A DNA stretch of 64,000 nt from Kribbella pittospori (GTDB lineage Bacteria > Actinomycetota > Actinomycetes > Propionibacteriales > Kribbellaceae): NCBI RefSeq assembly GCF_004331465.1, contig NZ_SJKB01000008.1, forward strand, positions 401,979 through 465,978, given 5' to 3'. The notes beneath the pieces are model-generated. The model was not told where the DNA came from and did no database searches. It saw only the letters and a program-made list of their open reading frames with translations. A program made the position numbers and the translations under genes. Below are positions 51,639 through 59,512 of this stretch, one piece after another; positions within the stretch are counted from its first letter, which is position 1, and every line of letters begins with the position of its first letter.

Positions 51639-51982
51639 GTCGCCGTGCCCTTCTCCTGCAACTCCGGCTGGGTGTCCTGTTCGGCCAGGTCTCGGGCCGC
51701 GTCGGCGTCGACGTGGCCGTGGCCGCGGAACAGCAGCAGCACGATCGCGAGCCCGAGGCCGATCTCGGCCGCGGCCAGCGTGATCACGAAGACCGCCAGC
51801 GTCTGGCCGGTGGCCAGTCCGTCGATGCGCCAGGCATCGAACGCGATGAGGTTCAGGTTCACCGCGTTGAGCGTCAGTTCGAACGACATCAGCAGGGTGA
51901 TCGCGTTGCGCCGGGCCAGCACGCCGTACACCCCGATGCAGAACAGGACGACGGCGAGCAGCAGCGGGAGGATCAGCGGCAC
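51635..51982 (-). CDS. nuoK: NADH-quinone oxidoreductase subunit K
   Basis: This 115-residue protein starts at GTG 51982 behind AAGGAGGA, one base after the nuoJ stop. It has three membrane spans with the conserved Glu residues in LLMSFELTLNAVNL and TLAAAEIGLGLAIVL, which are part of the proton path in complex I. The last 20 residues are hydrophilic and variable. It couples to nuoL through a GTGA overlap. Confidence 0.95.
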   Translation of the reverse strand: MPLILPLLLAVVLFCIGVYGVLARRNAITLLMSFELTLNAVNLNLIAFDAWRIDGLATGQTLAVFVITLAAAEIGLGLAIVLLLFRGHGHVDADAARDLAEQDTQPELQEKGTAT

Positions 51983-51983
51983 G

Positions 51984-52484
51984 TCAGTCCTCCTTCGCCT
52001 TCTTGCGCTGGGACAGGGCGATGGCACCGATCAGGGCCGCCAGCAACAGCACCGACAGCACCTCGAACGGCAGCACCCAGGTTTTGAAGATCGCCGTGCC
52101 CACATCGGTGGCGGATCCGGCCGGCACCGGGTCGATCTTCTCGTTGCCAAAGGCAATTACAACACCGGTGCCGAGCAGCACGGCCAGTACGCCGGCGACC
52201 ACCGCGGCGAACGGGCTGCGGCCGGTGGTCAGGTTGGGCAGCGGATTCGTCGGCGCGCGGGTCAGCATCAGGGCGAACAGCACGAGTACGACGATCGCTC
52301 CGACGTACACGAGGATCTGGACCAGGGCGACGAACTCGGCATGCAGGGCACCGAAGCAGCCGGCGACCGCGCCGAGGGCGACGACCAGCCAGAGGGCGGC
52401 GTGCACGATCCGGCGGGAGGTCACCACGAGGACAGCCGCAACGACCGCCACCGCGCCGGCGACGGCGAAGAGAGCAGTGGTCAC
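51984..52484 (-). CDS. nuoJ: NADH-quinone oxidoreductase subunit J
   Basis: This 166-residue membrane protein starts at GTG 52484, overlapping the nuoI stop (GTGA). Five spans and the conserved segment EFVALVQILVYVGAIVVLVL, where a pi-bulge helix is known in complex I, identify it. The C-terminus is short and basic (SQRKKAKED). It lies at the junction between the quinone module and the pumping modules. Confidence 0.95.
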   Translation of the reverse strand: MTTALFAVAGAVAVVAAVLVVTSRRIVHAALWLVVALGAVAGCFGALHAEFVALVQILVYVGAIVVLVLFALMLTRAPTNPLPNLTTGRSPFAAVVAGVLAVLLGTGVVIAFGNEKIDPVPAGSATDVGTAIFKTWVLPFEVLSVLLLAALIGAIALSQRKKAKED

Positions 52485-53017
52485 TCCTGGCTCCCTGCTT
52501 CGGAACTCCCTGCTTCGATGGTCCCTGCTTCGTTGTTCGCTGCCTCGGTGACGGTCGGGCCGGGGTCGATGGGCTGCGGCGCGGGGACCGTCCACATCCA
52601 GTCCCGGAGCCGCTCCTTCTCGTGGGTCAGGTTGCGGATGTCGGTCTCGGCGTACTCGAACTCCGGCGACCAGAACAGCGCGTCGAACGGGCAGGCCTCG
52701 ATGCAGATCCCGCAGTACATGCACAGGCTGAAGTCGATCGCGAACCGGTCCAGCACGTTCCGGCTGCGCTCCCGGGCCTGCTCACCGACCGACGGCGCGG
52801 TCTCGGTGTGCGAGTCGATGTAGATGCACCAGCTCGGGCACTCGCGGGCACACAGCATGCAGGAGGTGCAGTTCTCCTCCAGCAGCGCGATCACCCCGCG
52901 ACTGCGCGGCGGCAGCTCCGGCTGGACATCCGGGTACTGCTCGGTGACGGACCGGCGGGCCAGCGTCTTCGCGGTGACCTTCAGCCCCTCGATCAACCCC
53001 TTGCCAAGAACACCCAC
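52481..53017 (-). CDS. nuoI: NADH-quinone oxidoreductase subunit I (4Fe-4S)
   Basis: This 178-residue protein starts at GTG 53017 after GGAGGAGGAGGC. Two ferredoxin motifs bind 4Fe-4S clusters N6a and N6b: CTSCMLCARECP and CMYCGICIEACP. The body from SVTEQYPDVQPELPPRSRG to HEKERLRDWMWTVP matches actinobacterial NuoI of the partial second nuo cluster. The last 16 residues are a low-complexity EAG-rich tail coded by a 15-bp tandem repeat. It is the first gene of the set, and no nuoA-H lies upstream. Confidence 0.95.
   Translation of the reverse strand: MGVLGKGLIEGLKVTAKTLARRSVTEQYPDVQPELPPRSRGVIALLEENCTSCMLCARECPSWCIYIDSHTETAPSVGEQARERSRNVLDRFAIDFSLCMYCGICIEACPFDALFWSPEFEYAETDIRNLTHEKERLRDWMWTVPAPQPIDPGPTVTEAANNEAGTIEAGSSEAGSQE
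52492..52551. repeat. 15-bp tandem repeat inside the 3' end of nuoI
   Basis: Four units (52492-52506, 52507-52521, 52522-52536, 52537-52551) share TCCCTGCTTCG on the forward strand; the fourth is degenerate. Being a multiple of three, the repeat keeps frame and encodes the EAG-rich NuoI tail. Confidence 0.8.
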
Positions 53018-53094
53018 GCCTCCTCCTCCGTCAATACCGCCCTTGCTAGCAGGACACTAGTCGGTTCCGCGCCGTCCCGGTGCCGACGCGGCGG

Positions 53095-53484
53095 TCAGAC
53101 GACCTCGATCGTGACACCCATCGCATTCGCGGCCAGCGCCGTCAGGTCCTGCTTGTCGCTCGTGATGATCAGCCCGCGGGGCTCCGCAAGCGCGACCAGG
53201 GCAGCTTCGACCGCGGAGCCGCGGCCCGCCAGGGTGCGCAGCCTCGCCGCCCGGCGAGCCGCGGACTCGCTGAGAATCGTCGTGACGTCACACCCCTTCA
53301 GGAACATGTGCGTCCGCGCATCCTTCTGTGGATGGCCGGTCAGGCACTCCACCAGAACCACTGACGGGACCCGAGGTGGCCACAGGTCCTCGCTGCCGAA
53401 GACCGCCATCACCGCTCTGGCGTAATCCGCCGAGGCGTCCGCGAAGTAGCTGACCGCGCCACTGTCCAGGATCAAGCCGGGCAT
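53095..53484 (-). CDS. VapC-type PIN-domain ribonuclease toxin
   Basis: This 129-residue PIN protein shows acidic catalytic residues in the expected order: Asp in ILDSGAVSYF, Glu in VLVECLTGHP and Asp in GLIITSDKQDLTAL. PIN toxins cut RNA in the cytoplasm. It follows the antitoxin gene by three bases on the same strand, so they form one operon with the antitoxin first, the normal order. It lies between that pair and nuoI, whose transcription also runs leftward. Confidence 0.88.
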   Translation of the reverse strand: MPGLILDSGAVSYFADASADYARAVMAVFGSEDLWPPRVPSVVLVECLTGHPQKDARTHMFLKGCDVTTILSESAARRAARLRTLAGRGSAVEAALVALAEPRGLIITSDKQDLTALAANAMGVTIEVV

Positions 53485-53487
53485 GCC

Positions 53488-53781
53488 TCAACTCGCCTTC
53501 GGAGCGCGGTCGCTCGGCTGTGCGGCCTCGTTCTCTTGCACCGGCGGATGCAGGTGTGCCTTCACCCGGGCCGCGAGGGCCTCGGCCTCGGCGGTCGCCT
53601 CCGGTGACGGTTCGCCGTACTCGCCGATCATCTCCTCGAGGAACTCGCCCGCGGCATAGATCTGATCCTCCCGGCGGATCTCGGCGCGGATCGCTCGCTG
53701 GAGCAGCTCCGACGCCGGAAGCTTCCGGGCTTTCACCTCCGCGTAGAGGTCGTCGGGGAGGTAGATCTGCATGCGGGGCAT
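53488..53781 (-). CDS. VapB-type ribbon-helix-helix antitoxin
   Basis: This roughly 97-residue protein has the ribbon-helix-helix pattern MQIYLPDDLYAEVKARKLPA, then SELLQRAIRAEI, in the first 40 residues, and an acidic, Ala/Glu-rich C-terminus that should wrap the toxin. ATG 53781 lies seven bases after TATAGT on the reverse strand, which suggests a leaderless start; ATG 53772 is the alternative. It probably represses its own operon. Confidence 0.85.
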   Translation of the reverse strand: MPRMQIYLPDDLYAEVKARKLPASELLQRAIRAEIRREDQIYAAGEFLEEMIGEYGEPSPEATAEAEALAARVKAHLHPPVQENEAAQPSDRAPKAS

Positions 53782-53788
53782 GCGCCTA

Positions 53789-53794
53789 ACTATA
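53789..53794 (-). promoter_or_regulatory. -10 element TATAGT of the VapBC operon
   Basis: TATAGT on the reverse strand is close to the sigma-70 consensus and ends seven bases before ATG 53781, with no ribosome binding site between. Confidence 0.6.
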
Positions 53795-53809
53795 CACACA
53801 TCGGGGTGG

Positions 53810-54568
53810 TCAGAGTTCGCGTTCGAGGCGGGCTGCGACCTGGCGGTAGCGGCTGACGGGGATGAGGTGTACGCCGTCGAAGGCGCCGGAGTCGCGGATG
53901 CTCAGGATCAGTTCGCAGGCGTGATCGACACCGGCGTCCTGGTCCCGCTCGACCGCGTCGATCAGCGTTTCGGGAATGGTGAGTTGTGGGAGTGCGGCCA
54001 GATTGTGGGCCATCTTGGCGCTCGCCAGCACCATCACCCCGGCGTACACGGGGATGTCGAGGCTGACGCTGTCTCGCCAGCGGAGGAGTTCGTCGAGGTC
54101 GTAGCTGACCTGGACGTACAGGAAGTCCGCCTCGGCCTTCCACCGCGGCACCGCCCGCAGCCGCGTCGCCGCCCCGACCTGGAACTGGTTGCAGCCCGGG
54201 TACGACGTCTCGCGCGCCTGCTCGATCATCGTCCGAACCGTCAACTGACTGGTCCGCGCGCCCTCGGCCGGGTCGTCCCCGTGCACGAACAGGAACTGCT
54301 CCACGCCGTACGCCGCCGCGGTCAGCAGATCCCGCCGGAAACCGAGGAGGTTCCGGTCGCGCGAGTTCAGGCAGGCGATCCCGCGCGACCCCATCGCCTG
54401 CACCTCGTTCGCCACCGCCACACTCGACACGGTCGCCCGCCCGATGTGATTGTCCGGGATCAGAAACGCGTCCGCGATCGGACTCATCACCCCGATCTGA
54501 TGCCGAACCCGCTTCAAATCCGGCCGCGTCGGCGGCTCCACCTCACAAACCACCTCAAATCCCGGCAC
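53810..54568 (-). CDS. Methylenetetrahydrofolate reductase-like protein
   Basis: This roughly 252-residue protein has the MTHFR barrel pattern: EVVCEVEPPTRPDL near the start, LNSRDRNLLGFRRDLLTA, EQFLFVHGDDPAEGARTSQ and the late GVHLIPVSRYRQVAARL. It binds FAD and folates, and reduces methylene-THF or a related one-carbon carrier. It is shorter than the classic enzyme (about 290-310), so the role may differ. GTG 54568 lies six bases after TAGGGT; the TTG at 54574 is inside that spacer. Confidence 0.82.
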   Translation of the reverse strand: MPGFEVVCEVEPPTRPDLKRVRHQIGVMSPIADAFLIPDNHIGRATVSSVAVANEVQAMGSRGIACLNSRDRNLLGFRRDLLTAAAYGVEQFLFVHGDDPAEGARTSQLTVRTMIEQARETSYPGCNQFQVGAATRLRAVPRWKAEADFLYVQVSYDLDELLRWRDSVSLDIPVYAGVMVLASAKMAHNLAALPQLTIPETLIDAVERDQDAGVDHACELILSIRDSGAFDGVHLIPVSRYRQVAARLEREL

Positions 54569-54574
54569 CCCCAA

Positions 54575-54580
54575 ACCCTA
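54575..54580 (-). promoter_or_regulatory. -10 element TAGGGT of a leaderless transcript
   Basis: On the reverse strand TAGGGT is followed by TTGGGG and then GTG 54568, the same arrangement as the genes at 20501 and 24576. Confidence 0.55.
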
Positions 54581-54673
54581 CTAAGTCCCCGCGGTCGGCC
54601 GGATGTATCCAGGTTCGTTCGCGGCGCGCCAGCTCCGGTTTCCGGAACTCGGTGGGGTACTTACGCTCAGGAG

Positions 54674-54934
54674 ATGGGGCGCTCTCAGGTACTGGCCGGC
54701 GCGGTGGTTGGTGCTTTGGTGATGGTGTTCGCCAATGTGGCGTTCTCTTGGTTTGCGACTGGGCCGGGCCATGAAGAGTGGACTGATTCTGCGATCTTCA
54801 TGAGTCCTGTTGCGGCCGTGTTCGGTGCGATCGTGGGAGCGCTCGGCGCGCTCGCGATCCGGATCACCCGGCCGGCCAGTCGACGTCGCGACACCCACCA
54901 CCAACGCGAGAAGCGTAAGTACCGCCTCCGCTAG
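54674..54934 (+). CDS. Small two-span membrane protein of unknown function
   Basis: This 86-residue protein has two hydrophobic spans (VLAGAVVGALVMVFANVAF and VAAVFGAIVGALGALAIRI) and a basic C-terminus. The TACGCT box at 54662 ends six bases before ATG 54674, and CAGGAG could alternatively act as a ribosome site. No family is recognised. It diverges from the MTHFR-like gene across a 105-base gap. Confidence 0.65.
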   Translation: MGRSQVLAGAVVGALVMVFANVAFSWFATGPGHEEWTDSAIFMSPVAAVFGAIVGALGALAIRITRPASRRRDTHHQREKRKYRLR

Positions 54935-54947
54935 AGCTCACCGCATT

Positions 54948-55610
54948 TCAGAGAAGTGCGAGGAGTTCTGACGTCGGGCGGACGTCACCGAAGGTTCGGT
55001 AGATGGTGTGGAGAGTGGCGTTGAGGTCCTGGTCACGGCGGGCCGCATTCGCGTCGGCGACCATGATGACCCGGTAGTCGAGGGTGCTCGCGTCGCGGGC
55101 TGAGGACTCACAGCACACGTTGGCGACGGTGCCGGTGATCAGGACCGTGTCGATGCCGCGCTCGGAAAGCAGCCCGTGCAGGTCGCAGCGTTCAGGGAAG
55201 AACGCACTCGTCGCGGTCTTCTCCACGAGCAGATCCGCGTCATGGATCTCGAACTCGTGCCAGACCCGTTCACGCACCGGACCGCTCCCACCGGACTCGC
55301 TGAACAGCTTGGCCACCTCAGCTCCCAGGAACTCGACCGTCACCGCAGTCGGCTCGCTGAATCCCGGCACGACCCAGGCGACAGTCCCGCCGGCAGACCG
55401 TAGTACGTCGGCGAGCCGAGCGATGTTCGGCACGATGCCCTGCTGATAGCCGCCAACGCTGACGAAGAACGGCACCATGTCGACGACGACCAACGCGGTC
55501 CGCGACGGTTCCAGACGCTCGTACGCATGCCGCCGACCGCGACGACTCTCCTGTCGCGCATACTCCCGGGGCTCGATGTGCCAGTCGTGTAGTGCAGGCG
55601 GCTCAGTCAT
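54948..55610 (-). CDS. Isochorismatase-like cysteine hydrolase
   Basis: This 220-residue protein starts at ATG 55610. The catalytic triad is visible: Asp in LVVVDMVPFF, Lys in LLVEKTATSAFF and Cys in TVANVCCESSARDA. The segment DLHGLLSERGIDTVLITGT matches isochorismatases and nicotinamidase-like amidases. Substrate specificity is not readable. It converges on the small membrane protein gene with 13 bases between stops and follows the sigma factor gene. Confidence 0.9.
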   Translation of the reverse strand: MTEPPALHDWHIEPREYARQESRRGRRHAYERLEPSRTALVVVDMVPFFVSVGGYQQGIVPNIARLADVLRSAGGTVAWVVPGFSEPTAVTVEFLGAEVAKLFSESGGSGPVRERVWHEFEIHDADLLVEKTATSAFFPERCDLHGLLSERGIDTVLITGTVANVCCESSARDASTLDYRVIMVADANAARRDQDLNATLHTIYRTFGDVRPTSELLALL

Positions 55611-55641
55611 GCGCGGAACCTTGCCACGCAGCACCGACAAG

Positions 55642-56871
55642 TCAGAGGCGGGAGCGGAGGAACGCCTGCTCGGCTTCGTTGGACGTGAGCTCGAGGGCAG
55701 CCTCGTAGGCCAAGCGGGCTTCGTCGGAGCGGTTGAGGCGAGTGAGAACGTCCGCTCGGATCGCGTGGAAGAGGTAATACGAGCTCAGGTCGAGGTCGTC
55801 GATGAGGGCCAGTGCAGCGGCCGGCCCTTCGACCTCGGCGACGGCTACAGCGCGGTTGAGGGCGACGATCGGGGTCGGGGTCAGCGTGAGCAGATGGTTG
55901 TAGAGCTGGAGGATCTGCGACCAGTCCGTGTCGGCCGCAGTAGCGGCATCGGAGTGGACGGCGTTGATGGCGGCCTGCAGTTGATACGGACCAGGCTGGT
56001 TGCGGCGCAGGCAGCGGCGCACGAGCTCCTGGCCCTCGGCGATCAGTTCGCGGTCCCAGCGTTCACGATCCTGGTCGGCCAGCAGAACCATGGAGCCGTC
56101 CGGCCCCACCCGCGCCGCGCGGCGGGATTGCTGGAGGAGCATCAGCGCGAGCAGACCAACGGCCTCGGGTTCGTCAGGCATCAGGTCGACCAGCACGCGG
56201 CCGAGCCGGATCGCCTCCGCGGACAGTTCGTCGCGGACGAGAGTCTCGCCGGACGAAGCGGCGTACCCCTCGTTGAAGATCAGGTAGACGACGGCGAGTA
56301 CGCCGCGGACGCGCTCGGGCAGGTCGGCCTCGTACGGGACGCGGTACGGGATGCCGGCCGCGCGGATCTTCGCCTTCGCGCGGACCAGCCGCTGCGCCAT
56401 CGTCGACTCCGGCACCAGGAACGCATGGGCGATCTCGGCCGTGGTGAGCCCGCCGAGCATCCGCAGCGTCAACGCGACCCGCACGTTCAGCGCGAGCGCC
56501 GGGTGGCAGCAGGTGAAGATCAGCCGGAGGCGGTCGTCGTGCACAACGCCCTCCTCCACCGGTTCGTCCTGCGCATGCAGCAACGCCGCCTGCGCATGCT
56601 TGTCCTCGCGCACCGACTCGCGCCGCAGCCGATCGATCGCCCGGTTCCGCGCCGTCGTGATGATCCACCCCGCCGGACCAGGCGGTACGCCGCTCTCGGC
56701 CCACTTCTCGAGCGCCGCCGCAAACGCATCCTGTACGGCGTCCTCCGCGATCCCCAGATCCCCGAACACCCGGGCGAGCACCGCAACCGCCCGCCCATGC
56801 TCAGCCCGGAACACACCCGCAATCCGCTGAGGAGTCGCAGGCACCTGCACAGCGTCAGCGTCAGCCTGCAA
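55642..56871 (-). CDS. ECF42-type RNA polymerase sigma factor with C-terminal TPR-like domain
   Basis: This 409-residue protein starts at TTG 56871 behind GAGGTG and overlaps the DGPF gene by 11 bases; a GTG at 56850 is an alternative. Residues 1-90 are sigma region 2 (WIITTARNRAIDRLRRES) and residues 115-175 are region 4 (LTTAEIAHAFLVPESTMAQR). The remaining 230 residues are a helical domain (LLALMLLQQSRRAARVGPDG, LALIDDLDLSSYYLFHAIRA). That architecture, with a DGPF partner, defines the ECF42 group. In such pairs the DGPF protein or its signal, rather than an anti-sigma factor, is thought to modulate activity. Confidence 0.9.
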   Translation of the reverse strand: MQADADAVQVPATPQRIAGVFRAEHGRAVAVLARVFGDLGIAEDAVQDAFAAALEKWAESGVPPGPAGWIITTARNRAIDRLRRESVREDKHAQAALLHAQDEPVEEGVVHDDRLRLIFTCCHPALALNVRVALTLRMLGGLTTAEIAHAFLVPESTMAQRLVRAKAKIRAAGIPYRVPYEADLPERVRGVLAVVYLIFNEGYAASSGETLVRDELSAEAIRLGRVLVDLMPDEPEAVGLLALMLLQQSRRAARVGPDGSMVLLADQDRERWDRELIAEGQELVRRCLRRNQPGPYQLQAAINAVHSDAATAADTDWSQILQLYNHLLTLTPTPIVALNRAVAVAEVEGPAAALALIDDLDLSSYYLFHAIRADVLTRLNRSDEARLAYEAALELTSNEAEQAFLRSRL

Positions 56872-57205
56872 AGGGCCGCACCTCGATCGACAACGGACTC
56901 AACACCCGAGCCAACCGCCGCGCCCACCCCAGCGCCGCATCCAGATCCTCGACCTCAATCACGGTGAACCCGCCCAGGTGCTCTTTCCCCTCGGTGAACG
57001 GCCCATCCGTCACGAGTACGTCGTCACCGGACACCTTCAGCACAGTCGCAGTGTCCGGCGGATGCAACCCCGCCGCAAACACCCAAACCCCAGCCGCCTG
57101 CATCTCCTCGTTCAACTCACCCAGCTCCCGCAGGATCGGCTCCAGAACCTCCGGCGCCGGCGGCGGCCCATCGGGCTGATAGATGCTGAGCAGGTACTGG
57201 TTCAT
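56861..57205 (-). CDS. YCII-related DGPF-domain protein, partner of the ECF42 sigma factor
   Basis: This 114-residue protein starts at ATG 57205 five bases after GAGGAGG; a farther start at 57232 is possible. The DGPF hallmark is VTDGPFTEGKEHLGGF, and the first strand QYLLSIYQPDG is typical. Proteins of this family always lie next to ECF42 sigma genes, as here. Its biochemical role is unknown. Confidence 0.9.
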   Translation of the reverse strand: MNQYLLSIYQPDGPPPAPEVLEPILRELGELNEEMQAAGVWVFAAGLHPPDTATVLKVSGDDVLVTDGPFTEGKEHLGGFTVIEVEDLDAALGWARRLARVLSPLSIEVRPFAG

Positions 57206-57280
57206 CTCGGCCTCCTCGAAAGTTGCTGTCACCCCTACACGAACAGGCTCAGCCCGGATCGACAGGCAACGACACTCACG

Positions 57281-58258
57281 TCAGGCGTTGTTGAGACGGT
57301 CCATCACATCGGCGTCCAGGTTGAGGTTCACCGCATCGAGGGCTTCGTCCAGTTGGGTCAGCGAGGAGGCTCCGAAGAGGGGGATGACCGGTGAGTTGTG
57401 GTGGAGCATCCAGGCCAGGACTACCTGGTTGGGGGTGGCGCCGAGTTCGTTGGCTACCTGGCGAAGTACCTCGAAGCGTGCGTACGCCGTCGGATGGGCG
57501 TAACCGCGCTGCGCAGGGAAGGGGCGGTCGAGGTGGGCGTACGAGCCGGCCAGGAGGGACGCATAAGCGACCAGGGTGACGTCTGGGTGCTCGGCTAGGT
57601 AGTCGAAGTGCTCCACACCTGCGTGCGGGAAGTGGGGAGTGCCGAGGCGTTCGACTCCGGTCTGCGCGAGCGGGCTGGGCCAGAGGTAGGTGTAGTGCTG
57701 CTGGATGACCGAGTACGGTTCCACGCCTTGGCCCGCGGCCAGTTGACGCGCGCGGTCCAGCCGCCAGCTGGTGGTGTTGCTGCAGCCGACCAGATCGACA
57801 ACGCCGTCGGCAGCGAGTCGGCCGAACGCGCCTACGGTGTCCTCCAGCGGGGTCGATCGGTTGTCGATGTGTGCGTAGTACAGATCGATGCGGTCGGTGC
57901 CCAGCCGCTCGAGACTGCCCTTGATTGCGGAGTCGATGACTGACGCGCTGAGCCCTTCCCAGTGCTTGTCGTCCGGGTCGCCGGGCACGGTCGTCCGGGC
58001 GCCGCACTTCGTGGCGATGACGAGCTGGTCGCGGTTGCCGCGCGAATGCATCCAGCGGCCCAGCAGCTCCTCGCTCTCGCCACCATGGCCGGTCCACTGG
58101 TTGTAGTTGTTGGACGTGTCGATGAACGTCCCGCCGGCTTCGACGAACCGGTCGAGGATCGCGATCGCAGTGTCGGGATCCGTCGAGCTGCCGAAGTTCA
58201 TGGCGCCGAGGCACAAGGCGCTGACGGACCGGCGATTGCCAAGGGTTCGGTAGATCAT
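57281..58258 (-). CDS. Aldo/keto reductase
   Basis: This 325-residue protein starts at ATG 58258. The catalytic tetrad positions are visible: Asp and Tyr in TFIDTSNNYNQW, Lys in VIATKCGA and His in IDLYYAHIDNRST. The cofactor-side segment IPLFGASSLTQLDEAL is typical of the YajO/Tas-like group. It is a cytosolic NADPH reductase of unknown carbonyl substrate. It precedes the histidine kinase stop region and runs the same way. Confidence 0.9.
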   Translation of the reverse strand: MIYRTLGNRRSVSALCLGAMNFGSSTDPDTAIAILDRFVEAGGTFIDTSNNYNQWTGHGGESEELLGRWMHSRGNRDQLVIATKCGARTTVPGDPDDKHWEGLSASVIDSAIKGSLERLGTDRIDLYYAHIDNRSTPLEDTVGAFGRLAADGVVDLVGCSNTTSWRLDRARQLAAGQGVEPYSVIQQHYTYLWPSPLAQTGVERLGTPHFPHAGVEHFDYLAEHPDVTLVAYASLLAGSYAHLDRPFPAQRGYAHPTAYARFEVLRQVANELGATPNQVVLAWMLHHNSPVIPLFGASSLTQLDEALDAVNLNLDADVMDRLNNA

Positions 58259-59512
58259 CTACCTGAGACTGCCTTCTAGAGCGCGCTCGATGTCAAGGGA
58301 GACGCGGATTTCCAGCCCGCCGGTTGGGCGCGGCGTCGCGACGACTGTGCCGCCGTGCGCCTCGGCGACCGAGCGGACGATGGACAGACCCAGGCCGGAG
58401 CCCTTGCCCGCGACCAGGCGTTCGGCGCCCAGGCGGTAGAAGGGTTTGAAGAGCGATTCCACCTCGTACGGCGGGATGTCCGGACCGGTGTTGGTCACGA
58501 CGAGCTCCACCTGGTCGCCCACGGTCTTGCTCACCACGCGCACCCAGCGCTCATCCGATTCGGTCTGCGCAGGGAGGTTGTGCCGGATCCCGTTCTCCAC
58601 CAGGTTGTGGACGAGCCGTTCGAGCAGGAGGGCGTCGCCGCGGGTCGGGGCGTCGCCCGGGCCGTGGATCAGTTCGACGCCCGCGGCCGCGGCTTCGGCG
58701 GAGAGTTGGCCCGCCACGTGAGTGACGATGTCGCCGAGGTTGACCGGGTAGACCGTGGTGAGCTGCTTCTCGGAGTCGGCGAGGATCAGCAGCCCGTCGA
58801 TCAGTTGCTCGTGCCGCGCGTTGATCGTCAGCAGGCTCTCGCCGAGTTCCTTCACATCTGCGGACGCCGTACGCCGGTGCATCGCGACCTCGACCAGGGC
58901 GCGGCCGACGGTGAGCGGCGTACGCAACTCGTGGGAGGCGTTGGCGACGAACCGCCGCTGCCCGTCGAACGAATGGTCCAGCCGCTCGACCATGGTGTCG
59001 AAGGCGTCGGCCAGGTCCTTCACCTCGTCGTCCGGCCCGCGCAGCGCGATCCGTTCGTGCAGCCCGTGTCCGGCCGCGGGTGCGGCGGCGATCCGGCGGG
59101 CGGTGTCGGTGACGCGGTGCAGCGGCGTCAGGACTCGGCCAGCGACCAGCCAGCCGAGACCAGCGGCCAGCGCGCCGACCACGACCAGGGCGATGCTGCC
59201 CTGGGTGAGCAGCGACTCGATCGCGGCCTGCCTGACCTCCTCGCGCTGCGCCTTGATGACGCTTTCGGCGTCCGCGCCGGTGAGTACGTCGCCCTCCTTG
59301 TTCAGCACGAACAGTTGGTCGGGCCGCGGCGGCACGGCGGAGGACGTGGCAGCCGGTGGTCTGAGGTAGGTGCCCTGGATCAGCACCCGGTACTGCCCGG
59401 CGAAGTTCTGGCTGAACAGCACGTACGTCACCCCGAGCAGCAGCACACCGGCGACCAGGAACAGGCCGCCGTACAGCAGCGTCAGGCGTCCCCGCAGGCT
59501 CAGTCGCCTCAG
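58259..59512 (-). CDS. Two-component sensor histidine kinase
   Basis: This kinase of about 418 residues has an N-terminal span (LTLLYGGLFLVAGVLLLGVT), a short external loop, a second span near residue 135, a HAMP linker, the H-box VANASHELRTPLTVGRAL, and the ATPase motifs NLVENGIRHNL and GKGSGLGLSIVRSVAEAHGG. No ATG or GTG fits near the true start: the nearest upstream ATG (59632) would overlap the regulator by over 100 bases. A CTG at 59512 overlaps the regulator's TGA (CTGA), so it may be the start. It pairs with the response regulator next to it. Confidence 0.85.
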   Translation of the reverse strand: MRRLSLRGRLTLLYGGLFLVAGVLLLGVTYVLFSQNFAGQYRVLIQGTYLRPPAATSSAVPPRPDQLFVLNKEGDVLTGADAESVIKAQREEVRQAAIESLLTQGSIALVVVGALAAGLGWLVAGRVLTPLHRVTDTARRIAAAPAAGHGLHERIALRGPDDEVKDLADAFDTMVERLDHSFDGQRRFVANASHELRTPLTVGRALVEVAMHRRTASADVKELGESLLTINARHEQLIDGLLILADSEKQLTTVYPVNLGDIVTHVAGQLSAEAAAAGVELIHGPGDAPTRGDALLLERLVHNLVENGIRHNLPAQTESDERWVRVVSKTVGDQVELVVTNTGPDIPPYEVESLFKPFYRLGAERLVAGKGSGLGLSIVRSVAEAHGGTVVATPRPTGGLEIRVSLDIERALEGSLR

